A DNA stretch of 7,846 bases from Cryomorphaceae bacterium (GTDB lineage: Bacteria > Bacteroidota > Bacteroidia > Flavobacteriales > Schleiferiaceae), in the NCBI GenBank assembly GCA_013911625.1, contig JACESW010000053.1, forward strand, positions 1 to 7,846. The letters run 5' to 3'. Numbering within the stretch: position 1 is the stretch's first letter; every line of letters starts with the position of its first letter. This document shows, in pieces, positions 6,164 to 7,846 of this stretch. Under the pieces are notes generated by a model. That model did no database searches. It saw only the letters and a list, made by a program, of their open reading frames with translations, and was not told the DNA's origin. The translations under genes and the position numbers were made by a program.

Positions 6164-6756
6164 TGAAGAAGGTAGGTCTGTTTTTCGGCACCTTCAATCC
6201 CATTCATATTGGGCACCTTGCATTGGCCGAGTATTTTCAGAAATACGGCGACCTCGACGAAGTGTGGCTAGTAGTCACTCCACACAATCCTTTTAAGAAG
6301 AAAAGCAATTTGTTGCCCGATCGTGAGCGATTGCATTTGGTTCATTTAGCGATAGAGCGTCAAGAAGGGTTACGCGCAAGTGATATCGAATTCAACTTGC
6401 CACAGCCAAATTATACCTCGCAAACCCTAACCTACCTGCGAGAGAAATACCCGGAGCATCGCTTTAGTATTATCATGGGTGAAGACAACCTCAAATCTTT
6501 CCATAAATGGCGCAACTATGAGAGCATCCTGGAAAATCATGAGATTCTCGTCTATCCACGACACCCGCTTCCTGATGAAGTAGCGACAGAACAACATTGG
6601 CAAGAACGATTCCCGAATCTGCGTTTGGTAAATGCGCCAAAAATGGAAATCAGCGCATCGCTCATTCGCCGCAGTTTTGCCGAAGGAAAAGCCCTTCGAA
6701 ACCTTCTTCCAAAGGCGGTTTTTGATTACATTGAGGGGAGCAACCTGTTCAAGTAA
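6163..6756 (+). CDS. nadD: Nicotinate-nucleotide adenylyltransferase
   Basis: Transfers AMP from ATP to nicotinate mononucleotide, making deamido-NAD in NAD biosynthesis; cytosolic. It is 197 residues, typical for the family. The nucleotidyltransferase signature GTFNPIHIGH is at 9-18. TPHNPFKKK (39-47) is the NaMN-side loop, LLPDRERLHLVHLAI (50-64) is typical of NadD, FSIIMGEDNLKSFHKW (101-116) matches the conserved IxGxDxL..W block, and ISASLIRRSFAEGK (163-176) is the ISxSxIR ATP-binding motif. Start: the ATG at 6163 overlaps the gmk stop and has AGGAG at 6154-6158, a Shine-Dalgarno-like sequence unusual in this window but only 4 nt from the ATG. The next gene starts 3 nt after the stop, so the three genes form an operon. 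Confidence 0.97.
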   Translation: MKKVGLFFGTFNPIHIGHLALAEYFQKYGDLDEVWLVVTPHNPFKKKSNLLPDRERLHLVHLAIERQEGLRASDIEFNLPQPNYTSQTLTYLREKYPEHRFSIIMGEDNLKSFHKWRNYESILENHEILVYPRHPLPDEVATEQHWQERFPNLRLVNAPKMEISASLIRRSFAEGKALRNLLPKAVFDYIEGSNLFK

Positions 6757-6759
6757 TCC

Positions 6760-7846
6760 ATGTCCACATTCATCGCGCAAATCGCGCAAGAGTTGATTTC
6801 TTCACCCCTGCCACTGCACCAGCAGATGGTCGTTCTCCCGAACCAACGGGCGGAAATCTTTTTGCGTGAGGCGCTCAAGCCGCATCTGAAAGGACCGACG
6901 CTTCTACCGCTATTTACAACCGTAGATGGATTTATCTCAAATGCGGGCGACCTTCTGGTTGTCGAGCCACTCGTTTTACTTATCCAATTGCACCAATGTT
7001 ACAATGAGGCACGTTACGAAGCCTATCCGGACCGTGAACCCGAATCTTTGGGGAGCTTTCTTTCATGGGGACAAACACTCTTGTCCGATTTCGAAGAGAT
7101 CGATCGATACAAGCTCAATCCAGCACATGTACTTGGTGATTTGTACAACGTTCAGAAATTAGCGGAATGGGATCTCGAACCGGAAAATGAAACAGCCCTT
7201 ATGGGACAGTATTCGGATTTCGTTGCATTGCTCCCAAGCACCTACGAACGATTTAAAAATGCCTTGTTGGCGCGTGGCGAAGCGCACAGCGGATTGGCTT
7301 CGCGATACCTCAGCGAAAATCTAGAACGCATTGATAACTACCTCAATCGCAATGGGGTTAAAAGGGTCTTGGTCGCAGGTCTAAATGCTTTGAATACGGC
7401 AGAATTAACCATCATCGGCCAACTAAAAAACCATTGGAACACCACTGTAATGTGGGACCTTGATCCGCATTATGTCAACATGAAAGAGCACGAAGCTGGA
7501 CTCTTTCTCCGAGCGCACAAGGACCGTCAAAAAATATTCGGCAACGATGTCCCCACCACGAAAAACCGCTCGAGCGACTTTCTAACAGTCCCGAAAGAAA
7601 TCACTCCTGTTGGAGCTTCTAAATATTCAGGGCAAGCGAAGACCGTTTCAGCCACCTTGGAGCGCTGGGCCAAAGAAGGCGTTCCCGCTCAAAATATTGC
7701 CGTTATTCTTGCTGATGAAACACTTTTAAATCCAGTACTGAGCATCTTGCCCGAATCCTACGATAAGGTCAATATCACCATGGGATACCCCCTAGATCAA
7801 ACAAAGGTTGCAGCGACTGTAAGACTGTGGATTGGGGCCGTTGAGT
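6760..7846 (+). CDS. AddB-like PD-(D/E)XK nuclease family protein, 3'-truncated by window edge
   Basis: The frame is open from the ATG at 6760 through the right edge (362 codons, no stop), so any search requiring a stop misses it. It resembles the N-terminal part of the roughly 900-1000-residue AddB/RexB-like nuclease-helicase proteins of Bacteroidota, probably a double-strand-break end-processing subunit. Visible landmarks: MVVLPNQRAEIFLREAL (23-39); LLPLFTTVDGFI (48-59); FLSWGQTLLSDFEEIDRYK (100-118), the WG..LL.DF.EID block typical of this family; VLVAGLNALNTAE (203-215); VMWDLDPHYVN (230-240); and VNITMGYPL (337-345), the segment that follows the helicase-like core. The C-terminal nuclease residues lie outside the window, so the nuclease label is inferred from the family. 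No Walker A (GxxxxGK[ST]) is visible in this part. It begins 3 nt after nadD, in the same operon. Confidence 0.85.
   Translation, partial: MSTFIAQIAQELISSPLPLHQQMVVLPNQRAEIFLREALKPHLKGPTLLPLFTTVDGFISNAGDLLVVEPLVLLIQLHQCYNEARYEAYPDREPESLGSFLSWGQTLLSDFEEIDRYKLNPAHVLGDLYNVQKLAEWDLEPENETALMGQYSDFVALLPSTYERFKNALLARGEAHSGLASRYLSENLERIDNYLNRNGVKRVLVAGLNALNTAELTIIGQLKNHWNTTVMWDLDPHYVNMKEHEAGLFLRAHKDRQKIFGNDVPTTKNRSSDFLTVPKEITPVGASKYSGQAKTVSATLERWAKEGVPAQNIAVILADETLLNPVLSILPESYDKVNITMGYPLDQTKVAATVRLWIGAVE
6772..6789 (+). repeat. Perfect 9-bp tandem duplication at the start of the AddB-like gene
   Basis: ATCGCGCAA occurs twice head to tail at 6772-6789, in frame at codons 5-10, so the protein reads IAQIAQ. 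A change in copy number would add or remove three residues without a frameshift. It is probably a neutral local duplication. Confidence 0.7.

Noticed and set aside
5833..6216. 127-codon minus-strand ORF across gmk and nadD
   Set aside because: Fully antisense to two certain housekeeping genes, with low-complexity Ser/Thr/Arg composition typical of a shadow frame.
7099..7108. Palindrome ATCGATCGAT
   Set aside because: It lies within coding sequence and is a simple GATC-type repeat; no regulatory context.
6926..7162. 78-codon plus-strand ORF
   Set aside because: It is in another frame inside the AddB-like gene, whose frame carries the family motifs.

Overview
This window looks like the chromosome of a Bacteroidota bacterium, most likely a flavobacterium-type or related marine lineage. 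The evidence is a secreted protein with a type IX secretion (T9SS) type B C-terminal domain, promoter -7 elements of the Bacteroidota form TAnnTTTG ahead of yicC and gmk, mostly A-rich rather than Shine-Dalgarno-like leaders, and a Bacteroidota-type AddB-like nuclease downstream of nadD. The assignment to phylum is firm. Anything finer is inference.

Layout: (1) 1-806, plus strand, the 3' part of a ten-helix DMT/EamA permease whose start lies off the left edge. (2) 853-1707, yicC, an endoribonuclease-family protein. (3) 1789-3405, a predicted lipoprotein metallohydrolase of the 5'-nucleotidase superfamily whose motifs resemble SoxB thiosulfohydrolase more than classical UshA. (4) 3416-3829, a small exported DsrE-family protein 10 nt downstream, closed by a strong intrinsic terminator at 3861-3891. 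(5) 3894-5507, minus strand and convergent, a multidomain adhesin-like T9SS cargo protein. (6) 5588-6163 gmk, (7) 6163-6756 nadD and (8) 6760 to the right edge, an AddB-like PD-(D/E)XK nuclease-family protein. The last three are tightly packed in one operon. The final gene runs off the edge without a stop, so stop-bounded ORF finding misses it.

How it fits together: yicC, gmk and nadD are housekeeping genes that are often adjacent in Bacteroidota. Here they are separated by about 3.9 kb holding an envelope/secretion module: the SoxB-like lipoprotein, the exported DsrE protein and the T9SS cargo. The SoxB-like/DsrE pair is the most interesting part. Two exported proteins, each related to sulfur-handling families, sit in one transcription unit without any recognisable Sox carrier or cytochrome genes in the window. 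Their sulfur role is inference from motifs and neighbourhood and is not shown by the sequence alone. I saw no tRNA, rRNA, CRISPR array, insertion sequence or phage gene, and no stretch over 300 bases lacks a gene.
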